Source: Manis javanica
Lineage: Eukaryota; Chordata; Mammalia; Pholidota; Manidae
DNA length: 64,000 nt
Assembly (NCBI RefSeq): GCF_040802235.1
Contig: NC_133162.1
Location: 265,501-329,500, forward strand
Direction: 5' to 3'
Position numbers and translations under genes: made by a program. This document shows positions 24,181-37,200 of the stretch, one piece after another (positions within the stretch are counted from its first letter, which is position 1; the number at the start of each line of letters is the position of its first letter). The notes beneath the pieces were generated by a model that was not told where the DNA came from, did no database searches, and saw only the letters and a program-made list of their open reading frames with translations.

Positions 24181-27100
24181 TCAGGAGACTATATATCCAT
24201 GAGTTATGAAATTGCCCCTATTTCTAAGCTCCTTGCATCTTCAGGACCTTTCCCACATCCTAGAAATTAGAGAGAAAATGATGAAAAGCCAGAGAACACA
24301 GGCAAGCCTGAATCTGGTGCCAGAAGACCACCACCTCTCCCTGTGATCCTGGAGAGAGTCATGCTCAGGAACAATGAAAAGGAAACCGAAATAACGTAGA
24401 TCATTAGATGATGAAAGCTGTACTGTGTGTGGGGCTCTCCTTTTCCTCTCCCGTAAAGCTGAAAAGGAGGCCAGAGCCATTTCCCATCTCACTGATAGCT
24501 TTCTTATTGTGAAATATGTACATTTTAAAATTAAAAGGTCTAATGGAGGTTTAAATTGTACCCCATGATATTAAGCTTTTGATTGCTGAGACATCCCTTT
24601 CAAAGACATCAATCTCAAATAAACACATTTCCAGCTACTCAAGGAGATAAAAGCCAGGCCACACCACCCATGATGGCCCCCTTTTGGAAAGCCCCGGGTG
24701 ACCTAGATAACCCGCTGCTGAGGGGACCTTGCGTCTCCGGTTCTCACACCCTGATCCTGCCCTTCGGGGCGCCAATGGAGAGTGAACCTGGGGGACCCTA
24801 GGCCCCCACCCTAGATGCCTTATAGGCAGAGCCCCAAGTCCACACCTTCTTTTTCTGTACTCAAGGCCTTGTTTTGTGGTCCTGGGCATGCCATGCACCC
24901 TTCAGGATCTGAGAGTGGTGAACCTGGTTTTTTCAAAGTCGCCTGTGGTTGTGGCTGAGCTGCATCCTGCGATCAAAACTGCAAGGGCAGGTCCAGCCCT
25001 AGGCGGGGCTCCCATGGGGAAAATGTCCGGGGCTCCCCACAGCATCATGGCTGCAGGTTCACGCCCCAGACATTCCTACCACTGGCGTCTCCATGAGCAG
25101 GCGGACAGCCCCTCCCAGCCCGAGTCCTACTGCCTTGGGCTCCAGCATCAGCCACACACAGGGACCTATTTTCGGGTCTCTCCTCACCGTTTTCCTTCCT
25201 TTCCTGCACACCGTTCATCTCATTGACATTTAACACAATTGAAAGGAAACCACACCCGCAGCAATGTTACAATGAGCGCGTCATCTCCTCACGCACAGCG
25301 TTCCTGCTGCTCATAGACCTCACAGCTGAGAGGCCCAAACGCATAAAACGCTGGGTTGGTGGGAGAGGTAATGTGATTTCCTGGAAAGTGCAATTCAAGT
25401 AAAGCAACTTTCCCTGAAACAGGAAAAATAAAGGTGAAGAAGTGAGGGAAAGGGTTATTTAAATATGTACAACCTCCAACATTCCAAATCTGGGGCAAGG
25501 GTGCCAATGCCACTTTCTCAGCCACGGTGCTGGGCTACACAGTGAGAGGGGGCACGAAATGCAGGCAGACACACTGAGAGGAGGCCCTCGCTCGCTGTGG
25601 AGGGTTAGGTGCCCAGGGTGGTCCTCTGTGGGGACGTCTGAGGACCCTGTGACAGTCAGAACCTGCGCACACAGGCGGAGCAAGTGCCTTTCACAGGAAC
25701 CGTTCACAGCGGCTCACCTAAGTGCCAAATTTCCCTGTTTGCTTGATTCTGAGCCAGCCTTGGACGTTTGTCTACTCGGTGAGGAAGGAGCACCTGTTAG
25801 GACCCAGAGTGACCTTGGACAAGTGCCTGCCCTCTTCAGGCCTGTTTCTCCTAACAGGCACTGCCTGAAGAGGCTTAGGGGCCAGGCGCTCTTTGTTTCT
25901 CCAGCCCTCTGGTCCCCTGCGTCCACCATGCAGACACCCAGATCGGCCCTGGGAGGTGGACCCCCACTGCCCTCATACTCTGGGGGAGACAGAAGGAATA
26001 CCTCAAACCCATGCACTGTCAAGTCCAGAGCGACCCCAGGCACTTTGGGTGTGTGTGACCTTCTCAGTGTCGAGAGGAGGAGAGTTGGTAAGACTTTTAC
26101 CTGGATTTGGAGATCTAGGTGCTGGAAGGCCTGTGGCAGTGTCCAGTAGGATCAAGGAAACACGGAATGTGGCTGCAAAGAGCAGCGGGAAACTGCAGGC
26201 TCCCAAGACTGCGGTGGTTTGGCCCACGCCAGGAGGACTGGGTGAGTCTCCCTCAGGTGAAAGTCAGATGCTTGACTCAAAGGCAGACTTTGTTCCTCCC
26301 AGCATGGAAATTTAAGTACAGTTGAGACCAAAAAGCTCAGGCCAAGAACTGACTTCTTCACCTGAGGGACAGACAGTAAACAGAAATGCCTTCTCCAGAG
26401 TATTTTTTCATATTATTTGATATGGATCATTTTACAAAGAATGGAGAAAATTTAAAGCAGTAATTTCATCAAATATAATTCTACATTATTTTATAAACTT
26501 GGCTATAGCTATAAGGGGCACAAAGAGATGATTGCATATCATAATTTAACTCTGACAATTAATAGAATATTATAATACAATCCATTTGAGATCAGAATGG
26601 TTCAACATTACCTCTTTGATATTACAAGCAGGTATTTCTAAATTTAACTTTTTGTTATCCTTGTTGATTTCTGAGGGGACATTCTTACCTTATCTCAAAG
26701 GTGTTGCTCTTAGTAACTCTGTAAGTGGAAAGTTGAGGCGCACTGGTGGAGTTTTATTTACCACTAATTGTGCAAGTACGAAAGGAAAATTAGCCACCCA
26801 CTCCAAGCCCATAAACTCAACTGCATAATACTGATATCTGCTAAGATATAAATAAAGAATAAACACCAGGTCATGAGTGAATGACTATGCATCTATGACA
26901 GGTTGAGCGTATCCAATTTTCTTAGGAATCCATAAACAAATTACTGCAAATCTCACATCATCCCACTGACAATGACACAAACATACAAGTTCAAGAACAT
27001 AGATCATTGGTTCTTGCCTTTGTGGTTGGTCAGTGGTTCTTAGGGTGATGAGTATGCCTCACTTTTGAGGGTGCAAAATTAAAGACAGAAAAACAGAGTA

Positions 27101-28139
27101 TGCCAGACAGTTTCCAGAATACGTGAAATAGGACAATCAATAGACTTGTAAAGATGAACAGGACCTTTAAGGAGGCGCTTCACAGATCCATGAACAGACT
27201 GGGAAGTGGCCTCTTTTATCGAGCTTCCTAGCGCAGTGAGAGCTGTCACCACGGAGAGCCATTCATCCCAGGCGACCTGAGGAATGTGTTACCTCAGCGC
27301 TGCTCAGTTTCAGATGCTGCCAGGCTCACACTGACAGCTCTCCTTGGTGCCACACTGTCCTTTCCAGATGCCGAGACCGTTGACTCTAAGCCACCACATC
27401 TCCCAAGCACTCAGAAGCTGGGCAAAGCCACCATCCACAATTATACTCACTTTTTAAATTTAAATAATGTTTTCTTCTTAACTACATAAGTTTGACTTTT
27501 CTTGTATTGCTAAAAATTAGATGGCATGAACTACAGAGGAGTAAAAAGAGCAAAAGTCAATTTGCCCATAAGCCTAATACCTAGTATGTTATTGACACTG
27601 TTTTGTCTGTGTTTTCTTTCATTGAGGTTACAAACTGTTGTGTCTGTTTTTCCAAATGACAGTGGAAGTTGCAGTTCTGATAGGAATACAGGGCATCTTA
27701 ATGCTAAAAGGTCCCACTTCTCCAGGAACCCATATATATCAACAAAGAAGGGGGGCAACAAGCAATGTCTTTAACAAAACTAGGAGACAGAGAAAATCCC
27801 AAGCCCCAATTTCTATATAAATTACATACCCATCAGAACTGACAAGAGAATTCACCTGATGACACAGGTAGAAAAAACCTTCCAAGAAAATTCATGTCCA
27901 GAAGTAAAGGGCCCTGTCCTGAGTGGAAATTGCAAAGTGCAAATCTGAGGAAAAAAATAAGCATGAATGGGGTGGCGGAGTGGGGAGGGGGCTGGGGGCA
28001 TCACTCTTGGTGACAGCAACTGGCTGTAAAATAAATGAGGACAGCGAGCTGGTAGTAGGGGTGCCCACCCCCAACCAGCTACACAGAGGGGCCATGTATT
28101 AAAGAAACTGTTCTTCCTATGAGCTCAGAAACTGGGACA
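24181..28139. other. Single-copy intergenic sequence, no gene recognised
   Basis: About 4 kb of mixed composition. The GC-richer part (24650-26330) has overlapping open frames on both strands up to 196 codons, but no protein family is recognisable, and the 26400-27100 part is AT-rich without features. A G-run cluster lies at 27969-27998. Confidence 0.4.
27969..27998 (+). other. Potential G-quadruplex
   Basis: The stretch has G-runs ggggt, ggggag, gggggct and ggggg within 30 bases, enough for four G-tracts of three or more with short loops. It lies in intergenic sequence, and no associated gene is seen. Confidence 0.4.
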
Positions 28140-29400
28140 ATTACCCCTTACCCCTATAATAGCCCCCACAGGAGATATTCATCTGCTATTACCTGGAGCA
28201 AAAAAATCCAAACATTCTAATGTGGACTTATAATAAGGCTTCAATGTCTAGAAAGATATTCTCTAAGGAGAGGCCTGAATAAAAGAGAAAAGAAATTTCA
28301 CTGCAGAGAAAGAAAAGCCATCCTAATGGTTTGACATGATACAGAGGACATTATAACCCAACTTTCCAATATTAATTTAAAAATAAACAACAAAGAATTT
28401 GCAACTCTCAAGAAATACCTAAAAGTACAATAAAATAACATGGTAGAGATATATGAACAACCTGGGGAGGTGACTGGTAGAGTTTAGAGATAAATAGAAA
28501 AAATAAGACAACTTGGCAAATTAAATAAAACTTAATTGACACAAGACAGAAACACAAGAGATAAAAGAGACAAGACAGAACTCAGCGAGAGACACAGAGG
28601 ACACAATAAGAAAAGTGAAAAAATTAAACACAAATAAATACAGAGATAAAAATGATTAGGGGGAAAGTCGTAGGTCTGGAAGAAAAGGACCGGCTATCTG
28701 ACAGACAACAGACACATCCCTGGAACTCTCAGAGGAAAACGTGAAAACAATAAACAAAAATACTTTAAAATGTAATCTAGCACCTCTACTTATGTTAGGA
28801 TGAAGTAGCTTGTGGCAGACCAGTATTTATCCCAATGACATCATATAAATTATATGAATTTTACATCGAAAATTCATATAAAATACAAGAATGACTTATC
28901 TAAGGGTATCCAGTTCTCTCTGAAGCAATGAAGACCAGAGAAGTTAAAATTCCATGGAAAAGAACTTTGGAGAAATTAACAGCCAAGAACTTTAAAATAA
29001 TTTTAATAAGTATATTAAAGAAAATAGAGACACCATGGACAGAATAAATGCATTAAAAAGATGAGGATTTTCACAAGGGAAATAAAATCTTTAAAAATTC
29101 AAATGGAAATTCTACAACTGTAAAATACAGTATATCTGAAATCAATGACCCTGTATATGAATCTCCTTGCAGATTGGGCACAGCAGAGCATAAGATCAGA
29201 GAAGTAAAGATGAGCAGACAGAAATATTCCCATGGAACCGAGGAGAGAAAAAATAGAAAATTCATCAAAGAGTGAGGGGGGCATAGTGAACATGTCTGAT
29301 GCCTGTGCAATTGGAATCCCACAGTAAGAGAGGAGGGTGGGGGAGGAGAGAGAAGCCATGACTAAAGAGGCAATGAAGAGCTTCTTAAAACAAAGGAAAA
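28140..29400 (+). repeat. Degenerate L1M / HAL1-like 5' and ORF1 region
   Basis: Purine-rich A-rich sequence. Its last 450 bases follow the L1 ORF1 order (aattcaaatggaaattctac, then atatctgaaatcaatgacc, then gaggagagaaaaaatagaaa, then attggaatcccacag). The earlier part (28140-28950) is A-rich and consistent with the upstream part of such an element, but less certain. No frame is open. Confidence 0.5.
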
Positions 29401-30399
29401 CATCAATTCAAGAAATTTCAGCTTTCTCTTGAGGGTGTGACTTCTGGAATGGTGGCGTGAGGAGCATTTAATTGGTGAAAATTATAATAAACAATTAAGG
29501 TATCTGGAAATTGTCTTAAGGTTACAGAGCAAATGGAAAAACATTTATGCAAGAAAATCTGTTGTGTCATGGCAAAAACAGTGAAAGCATATTGAGTCGG
29601 GACCCTCCCCGCTCCCGACCCAGCCCAGTGTGAGGAAGCTCTGCTCTAGGTGAGAACGGTCCAGAGTGTGGGCCCCTCTGCCCTGCCCCCAGCGCACAGT
29701 CTGCAGCCATGGCTTCATCTCAGGAGGGAAAGCCTGTGCCATTTCTCGCCATCCTCCAGCTCCATGCTGCCCAGTCTCTGTATCAGCAGCAGCTGAGCAG
29801 AGTGAGAGCAGCCCCTACACAGGCGGAAGCTCTAGCCAAGGCAGAGCAGGACGGACATGCTAGTGCCCAGTTCCTTCCAAAGCAGCTCACTCAGGGGTAG
29901 ACGTTCCATGTTGGAAGGAGCAAGCCCAGAAGACTAGGGGCTCCCAACCCCACCAGGGCCCCACTTGAAGAGAAGGAGTGTCCCTTGGGAAGCAGTGGGC
30001 TGCTGACCCCACTGAGCCCGCTCCCAGCCCCAGCACAGTGGTGCAGAGACTCTGCCGGGCACATAAGAACAGAGAGCTCCACAGCTCTCCCTGAGGGGAC
30101 TGGTTTAATTTGGAAGAGAGTGTGGTAAAGTTCATAGCTAGGGATATTGTCAAAAACAATGGACATTTTAAGGGTAAGCAATTAACAGCAGCTGTTACAT
30201 CCATGACACTAGTAGCAGAAAGCAAAATGGTAGATCAGCTAGAAATTTAGTAGGCAAAACCAGGCAAAAAGACAGTAGGAGCTTTCCTGGGGTCAGAGCC
30301 ATCCTCGAAGACCGGCAACAGCCGGCCCTGGCAGAGATGAGCACGACTTTAACTGGATCAAGCTGCTGTTGTCAAAAACAATAGCGCGTAACAGGAGGA
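29401..30399. other. Intergenic sequence, no gene recognised
   Basis: Mixed GC content. Open frames at 29709-29900 (plus) and 29887-30225 (minus) have no recognisable domain and overlap one another. No splice structure was found. Confidence 0.35.
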
Positions 30400-30550
30400 G
30401 AGTTTCAGCTTAGGAAAATGAAAAAGTTCCAGACACAGTGGTGATGGCTGCACAACAATATGAATGTACTTAATGCCACTGAATTGTACCCAAAAATGGT
30501 TAAAATAGAAAATTGTACGTTATGTTCCGTATCTCTTACCACACTAAGAA
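30400..30550 (+). repeat. L1M 3'-terminal fragment
   Basis: The stretch gtggtgatggctgcacaaca-atatgaatgtacttaatgcc-actgaattgtacccaaaaat matches the very 3' end typical of L1M elements, ending in an A-containing tail near 30545. Confidence 0.65.
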
Positions 30551-30574
30551 ACAGCAATAGAGCGGGCATCCAGC

Positions 30575-30780
30575 AATGGGCGGAGGCCGGCCGCCGGGCT
30601 TGATGTCAGCAGAGGCAGGCCAGCCAAAAGCTTGTGGAAGAGAGTGCGGCTAAAGCCAAACTCGCCCCTAGTAGAAGCGAGGCTGCGCATACGCCCGCGA
30701 CCTCTGTCCCCGGAGTGACGTCGCGGGCCGCGCACCGCGGGTGACACAGACCCCAGTGAACTGCTGCAGGCGAGTCATCA
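30575..30780. other. Small CpG-dense patch
   Basis: It contains ggccggccgccgg near 30587 and cggagtgacgtcgcgggccgcgcaccgcggg near 30713, including a TGACGTC (CRE-like) core. It is only about 200 bp, shorter than a normal CpG island. No gene start can be tied to it. It lies just before the visible left edge of unit B. Confidence 0.45.
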
Positions 30781-31289
30781 AACCAGAAAGCAAAACAAAA
30801 CAAAAGCAACGCCAAGCCTCAGCGAAGGGGTCAGTGCCCAGAGTTGCCACAGCTCACAGCTGACCTTCAGCAGCATGGGACTGAGCCATACAGGTCCACT
30901 TACACCTGGATTTTTTTCAATAACTATATTGGAGAACTTTTTGGAGATTTGCAACAATTCTTTAGAAGTCATAAATGAACCACGAGTAGCCTAGAAATAA
31001 CAAAAAAGTTAGGTAGGCCACTAATGTATACAACATATGTAGATTTAGTCTGTGTTATTATTAACTATCAAAAAATCAACAATGGTCTATTATTGGTTAA
31101 GTTTTGGGGAAATCACCGCTTATATACAGATTTTCGACTGTGTGGGGTTCCAGCACACCTAACCATCTCATTGTTCAATGGTCAACTGTATTATCTAAAA
31201 TGTTGCTTTCAACAAAAAATGTTTGAGACCTGCAAAGAAACAGGAAAATGTGACCCATGCACAGGAACAAAAACAACACATGCCAGACA

Positions 31290-31720
31290 CTGACTGTGGG
31301 GTCCAGCTGTTTGGCTTAGCAGACAAAGGCTTCAAAGCAGCTACGTAAGTATTGTTCAAAGAATTACAGAAAACCATGTAGAAAGAGTTAAAGAAGGCAT
31401 CACAAGATCACATTAGATACCAAAGATCAAAGACAGAAATTATTTTTAAAAGAACTGAATGGAAATATTATAGTTAGAAATACACTAACTGAAATGTGAA
31501 ATGCACTAGAAGGACTGAACCACAGAAATGAACTGGAGGAGAAACAACTAGTGAACTTGCACACAGACTGATAGAAATTAAGCAATCTGGAGAACAGAGA
31601 GGAAAAGAATGACAAAAAATGAACAGAGCCTCAGAGACATATGGAACAGCATTAAACATATCAATGTGTGCACAATGGGAAACTAGAAGAGGAGAGGAAG
31701 AACGGACAGAAGAAAGAGGT
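31290..31720 (+). repeat. Degenerate L1 ORF1 relic (unit B)
   Basis: This is the unit-B copy of the relic at 340-780, with the same order of L1 ORF1-like segments and only scattered substitutions. It is not coding. Flanking 30920-31289 is duplicated AT-rich sequence with no recognisable gene. Confidence 0.6.
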
Positions 31721-32486
31721 CCCAGCCTTCAGCTTTGTGGGCATGTACCTCACAAGGTTCGATGGAAAAGCCTGTTCTAGCCCAGAATGTGGTGCCCACC
31801 CGCACCTCAGCCTCACTGGGTGCAGCCCCCTCCAGAACGGCTATCCTCAGACACCTACATAGACACCAGGACCAGGAACTCGGACATGACTGGGGCGGGA
31901 CGGGGGTGTTAAGGCAATGCCTGTGTCTGAGCTGCTCTTTGCCACTAGGAGCCTCTCACGGTCTGCTCTTCATAATGCATTTGACATCCTCAGTAGATCT
32001 TGAAATCATGTTTTTTTATGTATATTGTCTATTTGTGTTGTTGTTTAAGGCTGTGGGATAAATGTATATCCTAGTACTCCATTTTAACTAGAAGCCAGCA
32101 TGGCTTCTTTTTTAACACAGAAAAAGTGAATGATTGAATGTCTAATAGCAGTATTGTGAGGCACTGAGTACACTAGTATATTTTCATCTTGATTCTGTAT
32201 TTTTTCTTACATTTTTGAGACAGGGAACCTGAGATCTAGCAGAGAATAAGGCATGAGCCCCTTGGTCTCTCTGGCTAAATGCCTGGGAAGGTTTTTGGGA
32301 AAAACTGACAAATGATTCTAAAACACGTGGCAGTTCCCACTATAGTGCTGGACTCGCTGGCCAAACCATGACCATTTGAATATCAGAAAGATTCTCAACT
32401 TTAGTGTGTTGGGACAAATGCAGTCTATGGAAATCCTTTCATATTCATAATGAGACTCAAGAAGCAAAACATTGTATTCAGCAAGC

Positions 32487-32502
32487 AAAAGATAATTATA
32501 GT
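32487..32502 (+). repeat. Target-site duplication, left, of full-length L1
   Basis: The sequence aaaagataattatagt is repeated exactly after the element at 38649-38664. Unit A has a single copy (aatagataattatagt, about 1557-1572). Confidence 0.95.
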
Positions 32503-33068
32503 CAAAGATGGCAGCGTGAGAGGAGAGACAGAGGCTTCCTCCTAAAACTGGATACAATTATAAAATTTAATTGGTGCAACTAATCCTGAGAGAGCAACAG
32601 GAAAGAGGACGCATCAGACTGCACACACCTGGAGAAAAGAGCAAACCTCAGCGAACGGGGCAATGTACCGGAGCTGTGGCTCGGCGGGACCAGAGCCCTT
32701 CCCCTACCCCAGCTCACCGGCGGGAGGAAGAGAAACGGAGCAGGGAGCGAGTGGAAGGCCTGGGACGGCTGAATACCCAGCTCCGGAGCCCTGCGCTGGG
32801 AGCATAAACCTACATTTCATGGTGCTTTCTTGAGACTCGCATGACTACCAGGTTGGAAAGTTAATACAGGCAGAGTTCCTGGAGAGACTGGGATTCCGGC
32901 CACTTGTGGAAAGCAGCGATCCATATCTGGCTGCTCTGAGACAAAAACTTACACCTGTGTGATCGGCCCACTGGCTCAGGCAGTGGAGACAGGCACAGGA
33001 GCCAGGAGGCGGGGAACAGCTCTTTCATCCCCCCAGGCACCAGTACTGCTCCCCTGTGACCCCCGACA

Positions 33069-33912
33069 TTGCTTCAGGGGCTCAGCAGCTCCAGAGACTA
33101 CAGCTTCTGGACACTAGAGGGCGCCATATACAAACATGAAACGCCAAAGGACCCTGTACAGAGTAGAATTATTAATACAACTCCCGAGAAAGATTTAAAT
33201 GATATGGACCTCGTGACTCTTCCTGAAAGGAAGTTCAAAATAAAAATAATCAACATCCTAATGGAGGTATGGAAAGATATCCAAGAACTCGGGAATGAAT
33301 TCAGGCTGGAGATCAAATCGTTGAAGAGCACAATGGAGCGTATTAAAAGCAGGTTGAATATGGTGGAGGAGACAATAAATGAAATAGAAACTAGAGAAGA
33401 GGAATACAAAGAAGCTGAGGCACAGAGAGAAAAAAGGATCTCTAAGAATGAAAGAATATTGAGAGAACTGTGTGACCAATCCAAGCAAAACAATATTCAC
33501 ATTATAGGGATACCAGAAGAAGAAGAGAGAGAGAGAGAAAGGGATAGAAAGTGTCTTTGAGGAGGTAGTTGCTGAAAACTTCCCCACTCTGGGGAAGGAG
33601 ATAGTCCCTCAGGCCATGGGGGTACACAGATCCCCCTACACAAGGGACCCAGGGAAGACAACACCAAGACACATACTAATTAAAATGGGAAAGATCAAGG
33701 ATAAGGACAGACTGTTAAAAGCAGCCAGAGGCAGAAATAATATCACATACAAAGGAAAGCCCATCAGGCTAACATCAGACTTCTCAGCAGAGACCTTACA
33801 GGCCAGAAGGGAGTGGCATGATGTATTTAATGCCATGAAGCAGAAGGGCCTGGAACCAAGATTACTTTATCTGGCAAGATTATCATTTAAATTTGAAGGA
33901 GAGATTAAATAA
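33069..33912 (+). pseudogene. L1 ORF1 (RNA-binding chaperone), frameshifted
   Basis: ORF1p normally trimerises through a coiled coil and binds L1 RNA. The first frame (to 33560) has a long charged helical region (lysine/glutamate heptads, about 33230-33470) and the start of the RRM (NNIHIIGIPE). The C-terminal domain continues in another frame (33616-33912) with the conserved ATPRH-like TTPRHILIKM, YKGKPIRLTSD and SAETLQARREW. The frame changes in a GAGAGA run at about 33520-33550, a likely slippage site. The open frame begins at 33069; the likely native start is the Met near 33139. Confidence 0.85.
33108..33126 (+). promoter_or_regulatory. CTCF-like motif in full-length L1 5' UTR
   Basis: The site TGGACACTAGAGGGCGCCA closely fits the known CTCF consensus (TGGCCACCAGGGGGCGCTA; 14 of 19 positions agree). 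It lies at the 3' end of the 5' UTR just before ORF1. A related site is found in the other 5'-complete L1 of the window. This is a motif match only. Confidence 0.5.
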
Positions 33913-34284
33913 TTTCCAAATAAGCAAAAGCTGCGAGAGTTTACCTCCCACAAACCATCTCTGCAGTCTATTTTGGAGGGACTGCTATAGACGGAAGTGT
34001 TCCTAGGGGTGGACAGCTGTCACCAGAGGTAGTAAAACCAGAGGTGGTAGGGAGGGTGGAGCAGCTGATTGCGAGGCAAATGCAAAATTAAATTGACTAT
34101 CCCCAAAGTCAATCAAGGGATAGACAAAAAGTACAGAATTTGACACCTAATATATAAAGAATGAAGGAGGAAGAAAAAGGAGGACAAATAGAAAAGAACC
34201 TTTAGATTGTGTTTGTAACGGCATACTAAGTGAGTTAAGTTACTCTTAGATTGTAAGGAAAGTAACCTGGAACCATTGGTAACC

Positions 34285-37200
34285 ATGAATCTAAAGCCTG
34301 AAATGGCAATAAGTACATACCTATTGATAATCACCCTAAATGTTAATGGACTGAAAGCACCAATCAAAAGACACAGAGTAATAGAATGGATAAAAAACAA
34401 GACCCATCTATATGCTGCTTACAAGAGACTCACCTCAAAACCAAAGACATGCACAGACTAAAAGTCAAGGGATGGAAAAAGATATTTCATGCAAACAATA
34501 GGAAGAAAAAAGCAGGTGTTGCAGTACTAGTATCAGACAAAATAGACTTCAAAACAAAGAAAGTAACAAGAGATAAAGAAGGACATTACATAATGATGAA
34601 GGGCTCAGTCCAACAAGAGGATATAACCATTATACATATATATGCACCCAACACAGGAGCACCGGCATATGTGAAACAAATACTAACAGAACTAAAAGAG
34701 GAAATAGAATGCAATGCATCCATTTTAGGAGACTTCAACACACCATTGACTCCAAAGGACAGATCCACCAGACAGAAAATAAGTAAGGACACAGAGGCAC
34801 TGAACAACACACTAGAACAGATGGACCTAATAGACATCTATAGAACTCTACACCCAAAAGCAACAGGATACACATTCTTCTCAAGTGAACATGGAACATT
34901 CTCCAGAATAGACCACATACTAGCTCACAAAAAGAGCCTCAGTAAACTCCAAAATATTGAAATTCTACCAACCAACTTTTCATACCACAAAAGTATAAAA
35001 CTAGAAATAAATTGTACAAAGAAAGCAAAAAGGCTCACAAACACATGGAGGCATAACAACACACTTCTAAATAGTCAATGGATCAATGACCAAATTAAGA
35101 TGGAGATCCAGCAATATATGGAAATAAATGACAACAACAACACAAAGCCCCAACTTCTGTGGGACGCAGTGAAAGCAGTCTTAAGAGGAAAGTATATAGC
35201 AATCCAGGCATATGTAAAGAAGGAGGAACAATCCCAAATGAATAGTCTAATGTCACAATTATCAAAATTGGAAAAAGAAGAACAAATGAGGCCTAAATTC
35301 AGCAGAAAGAGGGACATAATAAAGATCAGAGAAGAAATAAACAAAATTGAGAAGACTAAAACAATAGAAAAAATCAATGAAACCAAGAGCTGATTCTTTG
35401 AGAAAAAAAACAAAATAGATAAGCCTATAGCCAGACCTATTAAGAGAAAAAGAGAATAACACACATCAACAGAATCAGAAACGAGAAAGGAAACATCACG
35501 ATGGACCCCACAGAAATACAAAGAATTATTAGAGACTACTATGAAAAGCCATATGCTAAGAAGCTGGAAAACCTAGAAGAAATGGACAACTTCCTAGAAA
35601 AATACAACCTTCCAAGACTGACCAAGGAAGAAACACAAAATCTAAACAAACCAATTACCAGCAAAGAAATTGAAGCAGTAATCAAAAAACTACCAAAGAA
35701 AAAAAAACCCGGGCCAGATGAATTTACCTCGGAATTTCATCAGACATACAGAGAAGATATAATACCCATTCTCCTTAAAGTTTTCCAAAAAATAGAAGAG
35801 GAGGGAATACTTCCAAACTCATTCTATGAAGCCAACATCACCCTAATACCAAAACCAGGCAAAGACCCCACCAACAAAGAAAACTACAGACCAATATCCC
35901 TGATGAATGTAGATGCAAAAATACTCAACAAAATATTAGCAAACTGAATTCAAAAATATATCAAAAGGATCATACACCACGACCAAGTGGGATTCATCCC
36001 AGGGATGCAAGGATGCTACAACATTCGAAAATCCATCAACATCATCCACCACATAAACAAAAAGAAAGACAAAACCACATGATCATCTCCATAGATGCTG
36101 AAAAAGCATTCAACAAGATTCAACATCCATTCATGATAAAAACTCTCAGCAAAATGGGTATAGAGGACAAGTATCTCAACATAATAAAGCCCATATATGA
36201 TAACCCCACAGCTAACATCATACTGAACAGTGAGAGGCTGAAAGCTTTTCCTGTAAGATCAGGAATAAGACAGGGATGCCCACTCTCCCCACTGTTATTT
36301 AACATAGTACTGGAGGTCCTAGCTACGGCAGTTAGACAAAACAAAGAAATAAAAGGAATCCAGATTGGTAAAGAAAAAGTTAAACTGTCACTATTTGCAG
36401 ATGACATGATATTGTACATAAAAAACCCTAAAGACTCCACTCCAAAACTACTAGAACTGATAATGGAATACAGCAAAGTTGCAGGATACAAAATTAACAC
36501 ACAGAAATCTGTAGCTTTCCTATACACTAACAATGAACCAATAGAAAGAGAAATCAGGAAAACAACTCCATTCACAATTGCACCAAAAAGAATAAAATAC
36601 CTAGGAATAAACCTAACCAAAGAAATGAAAGACCTATACCCTGAAAACTATAAGACACTCTTAAGATAAATTAAAGGGGACACTAACAAATGGAAACTCA
36701 TCCCATGCTCATGGCTAGGAAGAATCAATATCTTCAAAATGGCCATCCTGCCCAAAGCAATATACAGATTTCATGCAATCCCTATCAAATTACCAACAAC
36801 ATTCTTCAATGAACTGGAACAAATAGTTCAAAAATTCATATGGAAACACCAAAGACCCCAAACAGCCAAAGCAATCCTGAGAAGGAAGAATAAAGTGGGG
36901 GGTGATCTCACTCCCCAACTTCAAGCTCTACTACAAAGCCATAGTAACCAAGACAATTTGGTACTGGCACAAGAACAGAGCCACAGACCAGTGGGACAGA
37001 ATAGAGACTCCAGACATTAACCCAAACATATATGGTCAATTAATATTTGATAAAGGAGCCATGGACATACAATGGGGGAAATGACAGTCTCTTCAACAGA
37101 TGGTGCTGGCAAAACTGGACAGCTACATGTAAGAGAATGAAACTGGACCATTGTCTAACCCCATACACAAAAGTAAATTCGAAATGGATCAAAGACCTGA

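Noticed and set aside
36013-36669. Reverse transcriptase with LFADD as a possible novel retroelement or retroviral pol
   Set aside because: The neighbouring endonuclease, ORF1 coiled coil and RRM, A-tail and target-site duplication identify it as ordinary L1 ORF2.
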